Assembly (NCBI GenBank): GCA_030770545.1
Contig: CM061100.1
Coordinates: 12,764,501-12,828,500 of the forward strand
Length of the DNA stretch: 64,000 bases
Direction of reading: 5' to 3'
DNA from: Macropodus opercularis
Lineage: Eukaryota > Chordata > Actinopteri > Anabantiformes > Osphronemidae
In this document: piece after piece, positions 12,001 through 22,189 of the stretch
How positions within the stretch are numbered: position 1 is the first letter of the stretch
How the letters are laid out: the number at the start of each line of letters is the position of its first letter
Translations under genes and position numbers: made by a program
The notes under the pieces: model-generated
Database searches by the model: none
Told to the model about the DNA's origin: nothing
What the model saw: only the letters and a program-made list of their open reading frames with translations

Positions 12001-15000
12001 GAAAACAATATACTATTCTAGTGCCAACCTATGTTGGGGTTTGATACACAATGCAAATCAAATGCAAATAATGTACAGTGTCAATAAAACTGAAACAATA
12101 AAACAGAAATGAAAGCAGTTTTGATAAGATTTAAAGAGATACCAGGATAACTGGAAGAATTTCCTCTTGTTCTATTGCATGCTTGATGAAATAAATGTGA
12201 CTGTACACAGGGAATTGTGAATGGCCTGCGTTTGCTGCCCTGCTTGTAGGAGGTAGTAGGATTTACTAGGAGAGCACAGCATTACGACAGATCAGGTCAA
12301 GGAAACGGGGTTGTAGGCCAAAGTCTGAGACGCTGACACACCAACCTACATTGAAGAACAGCCAATGTCTCAAAGTAGCACAGGTGCCTTGTGCTTCAGT
12401 GAAGCTAGTGCTGTGACGTAAGTGTATCCTTGTTCAAATTCAAGCCAGAGGCTGCGATTGGTCTCTCTCTTTATTAGAGATACCAGAGCAACATAAACAC
12501 CAACATGCTGATAATACTGCTCAGCAAGCAAACTGAATGTGGAAGCAGCCTGCAGCACTCGCAAAATTAATTAGAAAGATTGTTGTTAATTTAATCCCTA
12601 ACATAGATGAAACAGAAGCAATTGAGCCCCAGATATCTGAATATGGCTGTAAGATAATTGTACTACTATCATTTAATTATGATTTGCAATTACACTTGGG
12701 GGATACCCTAGCTTTGAACAAAAACACAGACTAATTAATTTCAAAAAGTGTTCCTCTGGCTCTGGGATGGGACGGGACTGAACTGGCCTGGATCCTCAAG
12801 ACAAATCCTGGGAACTGAATACAGCTTTGATGCGACTGCTGAATCAATAGGCTTCGAGGGCCACCTAACCCAGTAATGTGCTCTGCGACGAATAACGTGC
12901 TTTTGTAGGACAGCAATCCACGGGAAAAGGCGCAGTGTGTTGTTCCAAGCGGTTGCATAAACACATTTAAGCCAATTAGGCATCAAGGGCGAAGAGTGGG
13001 TCAAGTGATAGGATGTGAAGATTTAAGAGTAAAGTGAACACGTGCATCACAACATGGGAAAATATATGTGAGGATTAACCATAAATTGGAAACCGAACAG
13101 ATGACCAGAGTGACACCAGCCTGAATAAACAACAGTTGAAAGGCACATGTGCAGAATGAAACTGTGTGAGGCTGATTTGATGCTGACTCTTACCTTTTTG
13201 CCCACTGAACCCTTCTTGGAGAGGCAGGACTTTTCAAGGGAAAGGTATCCACCAATGACCTCAATCTCCTCCACAGCAGGGTAGCGCTTCTTCAGCAGGG
13301 AGCCAAGATGTGCATAAGGGGCCTGTGGGGGCGTAGATCCTGGCGGGGCCTCTGTTGAGGATTCCTGCTGGGGCTCAGGCGAGCTCTGCTGGACCTCTGG
13401 CTCAACCTTACGTTTAGGCACCACAGTGAAGGTGTTCGCTTTTCTCCTCTGCACCATAGGACTGGGAACAGGGACGCGCTGTGGAGGCTCCACATCAATA
13501 TCATCTATGTTTGTTACTGGAAGCTGATCCATGATAGGCTGTTCTGGAGCCGGAGAGGGCGTAGAAGGAATAAGAGATGGGGCAGGAGAGATGGGAGATG
13601 GGGAAAGTGGCGAGAAAGTAGGTGAAGATGGGGCAGCTGGGGATGAGAGGGGTGAAGACGGGACAGGTACAGAAGAAGACGGTTGGGTGCGAGCAGCAGG
13701 TGGAGACACAGGTTCTACAGTCAGAGGAGGAGTAGGGCTTGTGGCAACAGAAGGAGCTGGTTCGGGCTTGGGCGGCCTCGTTATCCTCTCCACCTCTTTC
13801 TCCTCCTGCTGTTTCTCCTCCTTTCTGTTTGAAGGTGTCAGAATGGACGTAGGGGCAGGGGTGGTTGGCACTCCTGGTGTGGGCACCTCTGTGACTTTGT
13901 GAGAAGGGGAAGACTTCATAGAGCCAGATGATGGCGGGCTGCTTGTTGCAGTAGAGGCAGAAGGACAACGCTTGGGGATGACTGTGAAGGAGTTTTTGGA
14001 CTGCAGGCGCAGGTTTGCAAGGGCCCGTGCCTGGGTGTCCCCATCAGGAATCCGGGCAAGGTCTGGCTTTGGAGAGGGACGAATCTCAAAGTCAGCTGAG
14101 GAGCGTGTAACCTTGGGTGAGATAGGGCTCGAGGGGGACTCGGTACGGGCACGAGGACTTTCTGGAGAACATGGCACCTTGGGTTTGAATGGCACCTCAG
14201 CACCCTCCCACTCTCTCTCTCTGGTGAATTTTGCCATCCCTCTGTCTGTCTCATCGCTGGGGATGGCAGATACACCATGGCCCCCACTCTCCTCAAATCG
14301 CTGACGGAAGGAAGACACAGGTTGAGGGGGCCCAGTAGGGTGCTGGGAGCTGTTTGGCTCAGAGACAGCAGGCTGTGGCTTTGGTTTGGAAGACCAGGGA
14401 CTCTGGAAGGTAGGTGACGACAACTGGCTGCTGTCTGGGCTGCTGACCGATGGGCCTGGCCTGGGTTTTGGCACCAGATCTGGCTGTGGCTTGGGCCAGA
14501 GTCTTGGCCTGTTGGTGGCACTGCAATCCAGATCCAGCAGATTTTCTGTGCTATGGGACTTCTTCTGTAGCTTCCCGTAGTTGCTGTCGAACTTCTGCAA
14601 CATCCTACTAACCCTGCCTGGACCCTCACCTGTGTCATAGGGTGGGACATCATGATCAGGGCGGCCCAGGGTGCTCAGGTTCTCCTCGCTCTTGCTTAAC
14701 GTGGTGTCATAAATAACCACTTCCTTGGCTCTTATCTCAGTAACAGCACTCCCTCTCCGGTCCAGGAGGTCATTCAAGGAGCTATAACTACTGACGCCGT
14801 TTTGTTGCCATTTGGACCCGGGTTTTATCCCCCCGGCTTCAGGAAAGTAATCTGGATCGGATTCAATTATGATAATATTCTCTGCGCGGATAGTCCGTAT
14901 CCCGGGAACGCTTCCATACAGCTCTAAGATGTGCTGGACCGGACGAGCGGTGCTTTCTCGGTCCTGCCTCCTCCTCCGCTCCTTCTCCAGTTTAATGAAC

Positions 15001-15389
15001 GGGTTCTCCTCCAGCGGGCCCAAGCTTTCCTGCAGCACCAGACTCTCGTGTCTCTCCTCCTCCCTCGGTGCCGTTCGTGCCTCTTTGTTGTTCGCGAAGT
15101 GTTGGCTGGCAGTGGTGATGGTGTAATTCCGCCCGGATCCAGCGCCCGGTTCGCTATCTTTCCTCGAACCGCCGCTGTTCACGTTACCGGTAAGCTCGCC
15201 GTTAACTCGCTGCGGTGCCGCGCCACCGGGGCTCGTCTCGCCGGCACCGGCTCCCCCTGACCCGCCGCCCTTCGCCTTCCTCCTCTCCAGGATCTCTCGC
15301 TTCCAGGCCGGCATCCTCGGGCTTTCTTGGCCGGCCTCTTGGCGGAGAAGGCGTATATCTCCTCCGCTAGACATTGCGGAAGGTTGCAT
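2170..15389 (-). CDS. tprn: taperin (stereociliary protein, PP1-binding), complete gene of four coding exons
   Basis: Taperin is a largely disordered protein concentrated at the base of hair-cell stereocilia; loss in humans causes deafness DFNB79, and it belongs to the same family as phostensin, a PP1 targeting subunit. Coding exons on the minus strand are 15389-13194, 2983-2782, 2563-2439 and 2232-2170. All borders are GT/AG and the phases are 0, 1, 0, so the joined frame is open for 861 codons plus stop. Diagnostic features are the N-terminal motif MPAWKREILERRKAK, the block ENIIIIESDPDYFPE, two copies of a TVIPKR/TVVPKRK motif, a KISF (RVxF-type PP1 docking) motif at the start of exon 2, and the terminal SSLSDYSSEPALYF. 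Two in-frame ATGs compete: 15389 (pyrimidine at -3) and 15374 (G at -3), the latter giving 856 aa. The frame is open upstream to 15488 but has no ATG there. The protein is longer than the roughly 711-residue human one because of proline/serine-rich expansion in exon 1. Confidence 0.93.
2439..2563 (-). CDS. tprn: tprn exon 3
   Basis: This 125-nt exon is bordered by an acceptor TACATGTAG and donor GTAAGTG. It encodes a junction Asp and then LSSYVPKHSLDFSAWQEHK, the conserved family block, followed by a Gln/Glu-rich tail ending EEVM. It enters in phase 1 and leaves in phase 0. Confidence 0.9.
2782..2983 (-). CDS. tprn: tprn exon 2: PP1-docking KISF and acidic segment
   Basis: This 202-nt exon has a polypyrimidine acceptor ending TTTCAG and the donor GTGAGAC. 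It encodes LKISFNESSLQSTYEYPSES, then an acidic Glu/Asp run, then MVGRIHIPRPTLTSSPTHTS. KISF is the RVxF-type PP1 docking motif known in the taperin/phostensin family. It starts in phase 0 and ends in phase 1. Confidence 0.92.
5304..5364. repeat. (CA)n microsatellite, 61 bp
   Basis: Uninterrupted CA dinucleotide tract. It generates low-complexity open frames on both strands (poly-His-Thr and poly-Cys-Val) that are not genes. Confidence 0.98.
7763..7850. mobile_element. possible fragment of a TTAA-ended MITE
   Basis: The segment starts TTAACCCATAAGAATCC and contains a related inverted/direct copy of the end, GGTTCTTATAAGAATCC, about 55 bases further on. The TTAACCC start resembles the ends of the two foldback elements at 17.5 and 53.3 kb, but the interior is different. 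No full opposite end was located, so this is at best a truncated element. Confidence 0.3.
8401..8423. repeat. (CAGA)n tetranucleotide repeat
   Basis: Five to six perfect CAGA units in tprn intron 1. Confidence 0.95.
8999..9032. repeat. (AC)n microsatellite, 34 bp
   Basis: Perfect AC dinucleotide tract. A GT tract on the same strand follows about 150 bp downstream (9,179-9,203), so the two arms are complementary and could pair in single-stranded DNA or RNA. Confidence 0.97.
9179..9203. repeat. (GT)n microsatellite, 25 bp
   Basis: Perfect GT tract, complementary to the AC tract at 8,999-9,032. Confidence 0.97.
11019..11441 (+). other. unassigned 140-codon open frame inside tprn intron 1
   Basis: An open frame on the strand opposite to tprn encodes about 140 residues, rich in Lys, Ser and Gly, ending near LDMFGKSKG. 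I do not recognise the product and see no domain, signal peptide or membrane segment. Two AATAAA signals (12,083-12,088 and 12,097-12,102) lie about 650 bp downstream on the same strand, as they would for a terminal exon with a 3' UTR. A frame of this length is also expected by chance a few times in a window of this size, so coding status is open. Confidence 0.2.
13194..15389 (-). CDS. tprn: tprn exon 1: N-terminal and disordered region
   Basis: This exon encodes about 732 residues. It begins with the conserved PAWKREILERRKAK helix, then a Gly/Ala-rich stretch, a conserved block around ILELYGSVPGIRTIRAENII, and a motif that includes SYSSLNDLLDRRGSAV. A long Pro/Ser/Thr-rich middle follows, then two basic PKR motifs. 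The donor reads AAG followed by GTAAGAG at 13193. The open frame runs on past the donor into the intron, which is why a naive ORF continues to 13,047. The exon is GC-rich compared with the flanking intron, so several antisense and shifted frames are open by chance. Confidence 0.93.
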
Positions 15390-15720
15390 GGAGGAGATGA
15401 AGAGGAGAGGGGCAGGCTCCGAGGCGGTGTGGCCGCAGTCCGGCGCGGCTATAAAACCTGTATCCGGCTCTGGCTTCTCCTGCAGCACCGATCACCGCAC
15501 ACTAACACACATCCCTGTCGTCTCTTTTTCCTCTCTCCTCTCCCCGGGTCTCACTCCCTCCAGAGCCCTGAACGCAGCCCCTCCCTCCTCAGCAGCACGA
15601 GCGTCTGCCTTTCCGTCCCTTCCGCTTCCTGATTGGTTGTTGTGATTTACCGACACACCGCCTCCCATTTAATAAAACGCAGCGCAGCGACGCAGGCCCC
15701 TCCCAATTCAATTGTAGACT
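15390..15720 (-). promoter_or_regulatory. tprn: tprn 5' UTR and promoter region
   Basis: The segment upstream of the taperin ATG is rich in C+G and CpG compared with the surrounding AT-rich DNA. It contains a CCAAT box on the minus strand (15,632-15,636, read as ATTGG on the plus strand), roughly 245 bases before the start codon. No good TATA box was seen at the usual place. The exact transcription start is not determined. Confidence 0.4.
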
Positions 15721-17458
15721 GGCAAAGGAAGCCCTGTCAATCACGTGTTGCGTTAAGGGTAAACTCGCTCCTCCCTGCTTTGGGCTATATAAACACCGTT
15801 GCTGGATGCATTTTGTATTAATACTGTTATAGATTTGTTATCCACGGTTGTTGTATTCATACTACTTAGTCGAACGGTTTTTAAAAACACCTGTCCAAAG
15901 ATCAATTATAACGATTATTTGCGCGCTTTGTTGTGTCTAAATGACCTTCTGCATAACGATTTAATACGCTTCAATTTTAATTTCACTAATAATGTCACTC
16001 ATTCATTGTTTTATTTGACATTTGGATTAGTTTCCTCTCAAAAACGCATCCACCCACTATGCATCAAAGCATGTGGTACAGAGGCCTATAAGGATCTAGG
16101 AGCCATGTCTTTATGTCTGGGGGTGATAAGTAGGAATATCCGCTGCTCCTCAGAGGCTGACGTGTGTTGATTCAGCATTTGCTGGTGATGCCACCTGTCG
16201 AAAATCCGGCTGCAGTAAACAGCCTATTGCACATGATTCAGGGCTATTTATATTTTTGGGTACTATCCTGTGCCTTAAAAACATTTTGCACCTAATTATA
16301 ATTAACAACAAGAGCAAGGAGCGCAGAGGAAGAAAAAATCACATGCATAAACAGCCTAGGTCCAACGTTGGCTACATTAATTTTCCTTTTTAAACTTACA
16401 GTAAGCACATGATAGAACGTAGGTTTAAATCTTGATTTCTTATTTTGATGACGTAATATCAATGTTGTTATAAATGTTCCAGATATAAATATGTATCATA
16501 ATAACTACATTTATTAGCACTGTAAGAAAAAACAATGAATAATTCTCACTAAATGTAATTCAGATATGCAGGTAGTGTGAATAAACTACTGTATGAAGAA
16601 CAACAATTTAATATGTTTCTATCTAGTACTTTATGGACTATTTGGAAAGACAATATCACTTTCTATTACTATTTAATTGTTATCCACAATTAAATAATTC
16701 TTCACCAAACTATGTTTGTTATGTAAATAATGCACCTAACAATAGTAGCATTAACATAATTTAAAACTAATTATAATAATAAACAAATCCATCATGAATT
16801 AATTCATTTAACTAAAGGCAATAGTCCAGAATCCAGATTATTCTGAATTCAAACAGTAAGTAGTGCTGTAAAGAGTGTGTTTATAATTATATTGAATTAA
16901 AGCTTTACATGGATTTGGATTTACATAGATATACAGTCTCTATGTAAACATATACCTTATGCATTTAAAAAAATAAAAGCAATGCAATGCAACATGCCAC
17001 AAATGTGTCATGTGCAAAACTTCACATTTCACTGATTAAGTAAAATAATTGTTTGTCACTATCTAAATTGAATAATAGCTCTACAGAAACATAACAGAAG
17101 AAAGAATAGGTGAGCGTATTTAGTATTTAGGATATTATTTGATACATTCCTAAACAATGTTAACTAACAAATCACTGTAAAACTACAAAGGGAACAAAAT
17201 TTCCTCACTAACACTGAGAAACCATCTTTGCGCTGCGTTAGATAGTTTGCAACTTTAACCTCCTTCATTTCACAATAAACATGTTATGTTTTTCCTTTAG
17301 CTTTAAAAGACACTGATACTTGATTGTAGTTTATCTCCTGCTGTTCCCATACTAAGGACAAATTTAGCATGAATATGTCAGCATGTTCCTTAGAAAACTG
17401 ATTGTTTCACATGAATATGCTAAAGTGACTGACACATTTACTGGTAGCTCTACAGTAG
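15721..17458. other. intergenic, tprn-tmem203 spacer, left part
   Basis: AT-rich sequence without a supportable gene on either strand. It includes an E-box CACGTG near 15,742. The open frame at 15,799-16,170 shows no recognisable protein features. Confidence 0.6.
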
Positions 17459-17743
17459 TTAACCCTTGTGCAGCCTTCGAGTGGTCAAAATAAAAAATAG
17501 GGGGCGCTCAAAAACCACACAAGGGTTGGATAAAACAGCCGCAGACAGACGATAAATCAAATTACGCTTTATTTAGATGAATGGTTGGATGAACTTGTTC
17601 ATCATAGACCCACACGTGTTCATTGCTTGGATGTAACACCCACGAAGGCTGTTTTATCCAATCCTTGTGTGTGTTTTTGAGCTTGCGCCCCCCTATTTTA
17701 CAGTGGGGTCGTTTTGACCCCTTGAAGGCTGCACAAAGGTTAA
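17459..17743. mobile_element. piggyBac-like foldback MITE, copy 1
   Basis: A 285-bp segment is bounded on both sides by TTAA. Just inside are the ends CCCTTGTGCAGCCTT and its imperfect inverse AAGGCTGCACAAAGG. The inverted repeat continues inward for roughly 80-90 bp and includes GGATAAAACAGCC paired with GGCTGTTTTATCC. TTAA target duplications with CCC/GGG ends are typical of the piggyBac superfamily. It has no transposase. A second copy lies at 53,342-53,633, on the same strand, with many substitutions but the same organisation. Confidence 0.8.
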
Positions 17744-18961
17744 ATGGATTATAAGTGGATCCATATGATTCATGTATTTGATGGCATTCCGCCATTTACA
17801 ATATTCCATGTAAGCAGTCTGGAAAAGCAGGTCCGGGGTTTGTTGCTCACAAATGTAGAACGAAGGAGACAGTTTAGATAATATATATTATCACTTGGTA
17901 AAACAGCCTGTCTGTCAGACAGTCTGATTCAGACTGGACCCTGTGTAGTGTGAAAACATTTAGAATTTAACAAGTAGTCAGAGTCAATTGGACGTTTCAC
18001 TAGTGACTTAAATGCTATTTATACCATCATCACAGATTAGCATTCAAGTTACAATATTAGAGTTATATCATATCCAAAACATTAAATAAATGTTACTTTT
18101 AATTTCATCATGAATGCAATATTCTACAAAGTAATGTGTGCATTTGAGTCTGTTTAGTGTTTAAGTCATGATAACAAAGGACAACATTGATTAAAAAAAC
18201 ATTAGGGTGATGGTGGGTGTGGGATTTTGAATTTGCACATTGATGTTTGGGATGTGTATATGGACCCAGTTAACATGGTTTCCACACCAAAAAGCCAACG
18301 TCACCTCCTTGTGGCCATGGAGAGAAAGCACAGTGAATAAATGTCACTGGTTTATTTACATGTATATAAAGATGATAATAAGCGTGCTTTAACAAAAACA
18401 TAAATAAAATGTAGTGGACTTCTTTCTAAAAGTCAAAATATACATAATTTCACCACAGGAATGACCTTAAAATGAGACCTTAAATACATGCAGCACATAC
18501 ATGAGGAGGGAACAAACAATCAAGAGTCAAATACATTACATATTTTACAAATAAATCTACAAGGAAAGATGTGTGCACATACAAAGGACTCTTGATAAAA
18601 AAAAAACACATTCAGTTCTACACTGTGGTGAGACAGAACCAGCTTTTCTTGTTGTCTACATCACTCTCGCTGGGGGAGCTGACTTACTTTTTGGGAACAC
18701 ATGACAGACTGTTCAAAGAGTTCACTTTACTAATTTGGGCATTACAGTGTATTTCATAATTTATGAACACAAAACAGATCATCTGTTCCTGATTTCTGCT
18801 GTGATTTGGAATGTATGTATCTTTTTGTAAAAAGGTGACCGTAAGCCCAAAAAATAATTACATACATCTATTATTTTTCTATCACTAAACAGCAGGTGAA
18901 GATGGCTCTCTGCTCCTGTACCATTGGTGATGCAAGAGAACAACCACTAACTGCCCTCTCC
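17744..18961. other. spacer with the probable tmem203 3' UTR
   Basis: No coding exon found. A minus-strand AATAAA (seen as TTTATT within GGTTTATTTAC near 18,350) could end the tmem203 transcript, giving a 3' UTR of about 600 nt. Confidence 0.4.
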
Positions 18962-19378
18962 TCAGTTAACACGGCATGCTCGTATCATCAGCAGCTGCAG
19001 CAGAATGAACAGCGGTGAGACAATAAGGCCAAACCAAAGGTCCTTGGCTTGTTCCTGTTCTGCCAACTTCTGGCACAACAGCACCTCGCACACCAACTTC
19101 AGGCTGAGCACTGTCAGCACCCAAAGGAGTCGCAGCACTGCCAGTCGCTTTTCATTCTCCTGGTAAAGACGGATCGATACAATGGTTGTGAAATAGGTGC
19201 TGAGTCCATCAGCTGCAAACAGAGGGATGAAGACCATCCACCAGGTCAGTGCGGCTGTGGACATGTCAGCTCTTAGAGCAACCAGCATACTGAAAACCAG
19301 TAATGCTAACAAGTGGAGAAACAGTTCAAAGGTGGCAAAGCCCAGCCACTGTACCAATTCCCTCAGAGAGAACAGCAT
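18962..19378 (-). CDS. tmem203: transmembrane protein 203
   Basis: A single uninterrupted frame of 138 codons plus stop encodes TMEM203, an endoplasmic-reticulum multi-pass membrane protein. It has been implicated in ER calcium homeostasis (STIM1 partner) and in STING signalling; human TMEM203 is 136 aa. The sequence follows the human protein almost throughout: start MLFSLRELVQWLGFATFE, core FAADGLSTYFTTIVS, RLAVLR, LLCQKLAEQ, and end SPLFILLQLLMIRACRVN. Four hydrophobic segments are visible (about residues 16-36, 46-67, 80-101 and 112-133). The ATG has G at -3. The coding region has no intron, as in mammals. It lies head-to-head with alad and on the same strand as tprn; TPRN and TMEM203 are also neighbours in human. 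Confidence 0.96.
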   Translation of the reverse strand: MLFSLRELVQWLGFATFELFLHLLALLVFSMLVALRADMSTAALTWWMVFIPLFAADGLSTYFTTIVSIRLYQENEKRLAVLRLLWVLTVLSLKLVCEVLLCQKLAEQEQAKDLWFGLIVSPLFILLQLLMIRACRVN

Positions 19379-19568
19379 GGCTTCAATCAGGACAGGGCTG
19401 ACTGAGGATGGTCGAAGGACACACTGGGCAGCCCTGGTTGGGGATCAAACTCCTCCAACGTTACGATGGTAGTTGTTGATGATGATGAGGACTCACTGAT
19501 TATGCATGAACATAAATGGCACAGCTGAGAAGACCCAGTTCTGGCTTGGCTTCATCTTCAAACGCACC

Positions 19569-19993
19569 CTGAAGGAGATGACTACAGGTGTTCTCCCAGT
19601 CCCAGCCTCTCATGAAACATTTCCTTGATAAATAGAATAAAAGAGATTACATTGTGGCATCTGACAGAACGAATGACTAGAACGAGGTGGACACTGGGCC
19701 CCAAGACACTTCTGAACAAACTGCGAAATAGCTAATGACGATAGCCAGTGATTTCAGCTACTTTCCTTCCTAAGTTTGCCTCCTCACAGTATTCTGATTA
19801 ACATCAGTTAGAAACCTGACAATCCTCCTGGACTACAACTAATAAAACAGAGTGTAACTATAACGTTAAACGTGAGATAAAGCTAATGTTAAACAGAGGC
19901 AGTCAGAGACGACCTAGAGTCCCTTACTACCAACACAACAAGTACACAGACATATTGGAAGGTGTATTTTACTGCCACGGCATAATATCTTAC
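19569..19993 (-). other. tmem203: probable 5' UTR intron of tmem203
   Basis: On the minus strand a strong donor, GGCAAG followed by GTAAGATA, ends an upstream exon at 19,994. A pyrimidine-rich acceptor ending CATCTCCTTCAG at 19,569 precedes the exon that carries the start codon. This would give a 425-bp intron in the 5' UTR, with transcription starting somewhere near 20,000-20,150. It rests on splice-site consensus only. Confidence 0.4.
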
Positions 19994-20165
19994 CTTGCCA
20001 ATAGTTGGATACTTTCTCCTACGTCTAACTGGGTGCTACAATATCAGTACACAAAGCTAACGAAGCGTTAGCATGAGCAACATTCTTTTCTCGCCACAAC
20101 AGAAGATCGCGAGAAGATCGCACTCGTCTGGTACGGTAGCCGACAAGGTTGCGTTTGCGTTAGAC

Positions 20166-20230
20166 AAGATAAAATAATTCTTTATTGATCCCACAGCGGT
20201 GACATTTCATTGTGTCGTTACGTTACTTTA
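20166..20230. mobile_element. retrotransposon 3'-end fragment (fish LINE-type tail)
   Basis: The stretch contains AATTCTTTATTGATCCCACAG followed by GTGACATTTCATTGTG, a phrase I recognise from the 3' ends of common teleost non-LTR elements. Only this short piece is seen. It lies directly beside the inferred 5' end of tmem203. Confidence 0.35.
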
Positions 20231-20374
20231 CATTTCGCTTTTTATGAATCTTTGTTATACATATTTCCATGATAGCAAATCTTAATTAAGCAACAACCAC
20301 ACACACGCTGTATTATGTGAAATAATTCATATTAAAATCACAAAATTCAAAACACATGATTGTAGTTTTATTAT

Positions 20375-21000
20375 GATTCCATCTTTGGTAGTGTCGAAGA
20401 GCCCAGAGAAACGGACGTCAATGGTAACTTTCATCATAAGGACCCACAAGGAGACGAGGAAACACCCTATGAAAAGCCATTTAAACAATTCAGGCCTTAT
20501 AGGTCTCAGAACAAGAAAAAGAAGAAATAGCTTAGAGCTGGCTACATGGGAAGCAAGGAGTCTGGCCTCAAAGAGACAGAAGAAGTAGCCGAAAGAGAAG
20601 ATGCCTTATAGGAAGCCTTCACAGAGCCAGAGGAAGAAGCTGCTGTGATGGAAGTTGGCTGCCTGTCACCCAATTCAAAAACATCGAGACCCAAAAACAG
20701 AGAGAAATCTGAGGAGGAGGTTTTCTGTAGCAGGGGGACACTCTGTCAGTTTGAACAAGGAACAGGGCAAGCGAGATGAAGAAAGAAGATTCGAAGTCGA
20801 CTTTGACCATACGTCATAACTGCCTCTGAGCAGTTTTTGCCACAGTGCAACAAAAGTATGATGTATCAAGGAGAAGACCTACACCTGAGCTCCAGTTCTC
20901 AAACCACAGACTCTCAGCAAACAATCTTCACACCTGCCACCAGCCTTAATCTTCAAAAGTGGGCTGTGAGTAGAATAGCAGCCATCATAGGGCAAGAATA
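20375..21000 (+). pseudogene. decayed coding relic of unknown family
   Basis: One reading frame starting at 20,375 is protein-like for about 400 nt: charged, Glu/Lys-rich, with segments such as DPQGDEETPYEKPFKQFRPY and REKSEEEVFCSRG. It is broken by two in-frame stops (about 20,528 and 20,609). Near 20,770 a third stop coincides with a frame change, where KRDEERRFEVDFDHTS is read in a neighbouring frame. Protein-like sequence resumes in the first frame from about 20,815 to a stop near 21,000. I do not recognise the parent protein. The pattern fits a dead retrocopy or an old gene remnant. Chance is not excluded because no homologue was tested. Confidence 0.35.
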
Positions 21001-21329
21001 GACATTTATATAATCAATACTTTGTACTCTTGATATATATATATATATTTTCCTGCTGTTAGCTTTTGCATTTTGGTGAATGAAGCACAGCATCTGCAGT
21101 TAAACTAACAGCTTCCTTGCTTTAATTGTATTTTATAAGGGTTTTTCCTTCAAGCTGCTTGTAGCTTCTCCTCATTGATGTAAAATTATTCGATTGTGTG
21201 CGACTAAGACAGGTTCACGCGATGAAAGCGCTTGTCAGTTTAATCTAGACCAGAAATTAACGCCCGACCCAGACTGACTCCAATCAGTAGGTGGCGCTAG
21301 TGTCCGCTGACGTGTAAAGGGAATCACCC

Positions 21330-21397
21330 GTTAAAATCAAAGAGGAAACTGGAAGTAGACTGAAGTGTGGAGAAGTCGTGAAGTCTGCTACTCACAG
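21330..21397 (+). other. alad: alad non-coding exon 1 and promoter-proximal region
   Basis: The sequence CTACTCACAG followed by GTTAGTGCG at 21,397/21,398 is a good plus-strand donor. The first coding exon of alad has its own acceptor eight bases before the ATG (AG at 21,181+1,000, i.e. 22,181-22,182), so an upstream non-coding exon is required; this is the best candidate. Its 5' limit is a guess. Vertebrate ALAD genes do use alternative non-coding first exons. Confidence 0.5.
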
Positions 21398-22189
21398 GTT
21401 AGTGCGTTTATTATTATTTCTGTTTTGAACCTATAAACCCATCTTTTATTGCAGTTTTACAGGTTTAACGCGTTACTTGTCGGGCTTTTTAAAATACACG
21501 TTCACGGACAGCTTTATCGTATTGGAGTCAGGAAATGCAGGCAAGGTGACAAATCCCATGTTAGGTTTCTGAGCCTCCGCTGGTTAAAGAGCACAGAAGC
21601 AAATAAACGAAAGAAAAGCCAGCGCTGTGTGTCACACCGAGCTCACTGCTCCTGGAAGCTTTAAGGCTGAATGTGCTGGTTATAGCGCCTGTAAGTTTGA
21701 GGAGTTACCGCAGCGTCATGTCGTTAGAGCAGATACTATTATGCTTTATAACCACGTAAATGATGTGATGTTCATTCATTTTATGTCTTCATCAATATTA
21801 ATGGATGTGTATTTTTGATCCAACAATTTCAAATGACAAATGTATAATGTATGTAAACAGATTTTACTTGCTTATAAGCTGAAACTGAAAGTTATCTTAC
21901 ACAGTTGAGCATTAGGAAAAATATGTCCAGTCATTGTCTTAGATCAGTTAAGGTTAAAGATTAAGATTAACATAATAAAAGTAACACGTTTACTCTGCAG
22001 TGAGACTGACTAGAAAAGCTGTCTCATGCATGCTTGGTCAGTGTTAACGGTGACCGAGCTGAGATGAAGCACAGGAGAATGAATGGTGGTATTTTTTGCT
22101 GAGCGTGTTAAACAAACAGAACAGAACCAGACCTCTTCAGTTGCGTAACTCACTCTGTTTTTCTCACTAACGGTAACTCTAGTGTAAAG

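Larger units (their letters stand above)
2984..13193 (-). other. tprn intron 1 (10.2 kb)
   Basis: The large intron separates the long first exon from the three C-terminal exons. It holds several microsatellites (listed separately), a fragment that looks like a TTAA-ended element near 7,763, two octamer motifs near 12,051 and an unassigned plus-strand open frame at 11,019-11,441. No exon of a recognised gene was found in it on either strand. Confidence 0.75.

Noticed and set aside
13501..14653. Open frames overlapping tprn exon 1 in other frames and on the plus strand (up to 245 codons)
   Set aside because: They are shadows of the GC-rich, Pro/Ser-biased tprn coding sequence.
15390..15488. 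N-terminal extension of taperin by 33 codons
   Set aside because: The frame is open but its first codon at 15,488 is GTG, not ATG. The first ATG is at 15,389.
17562..17795. Similar small minus-strand frames here and at 53,464-53,682
   Set aside because: Their similarity comes from the two MITE copies, not from a shared gene.
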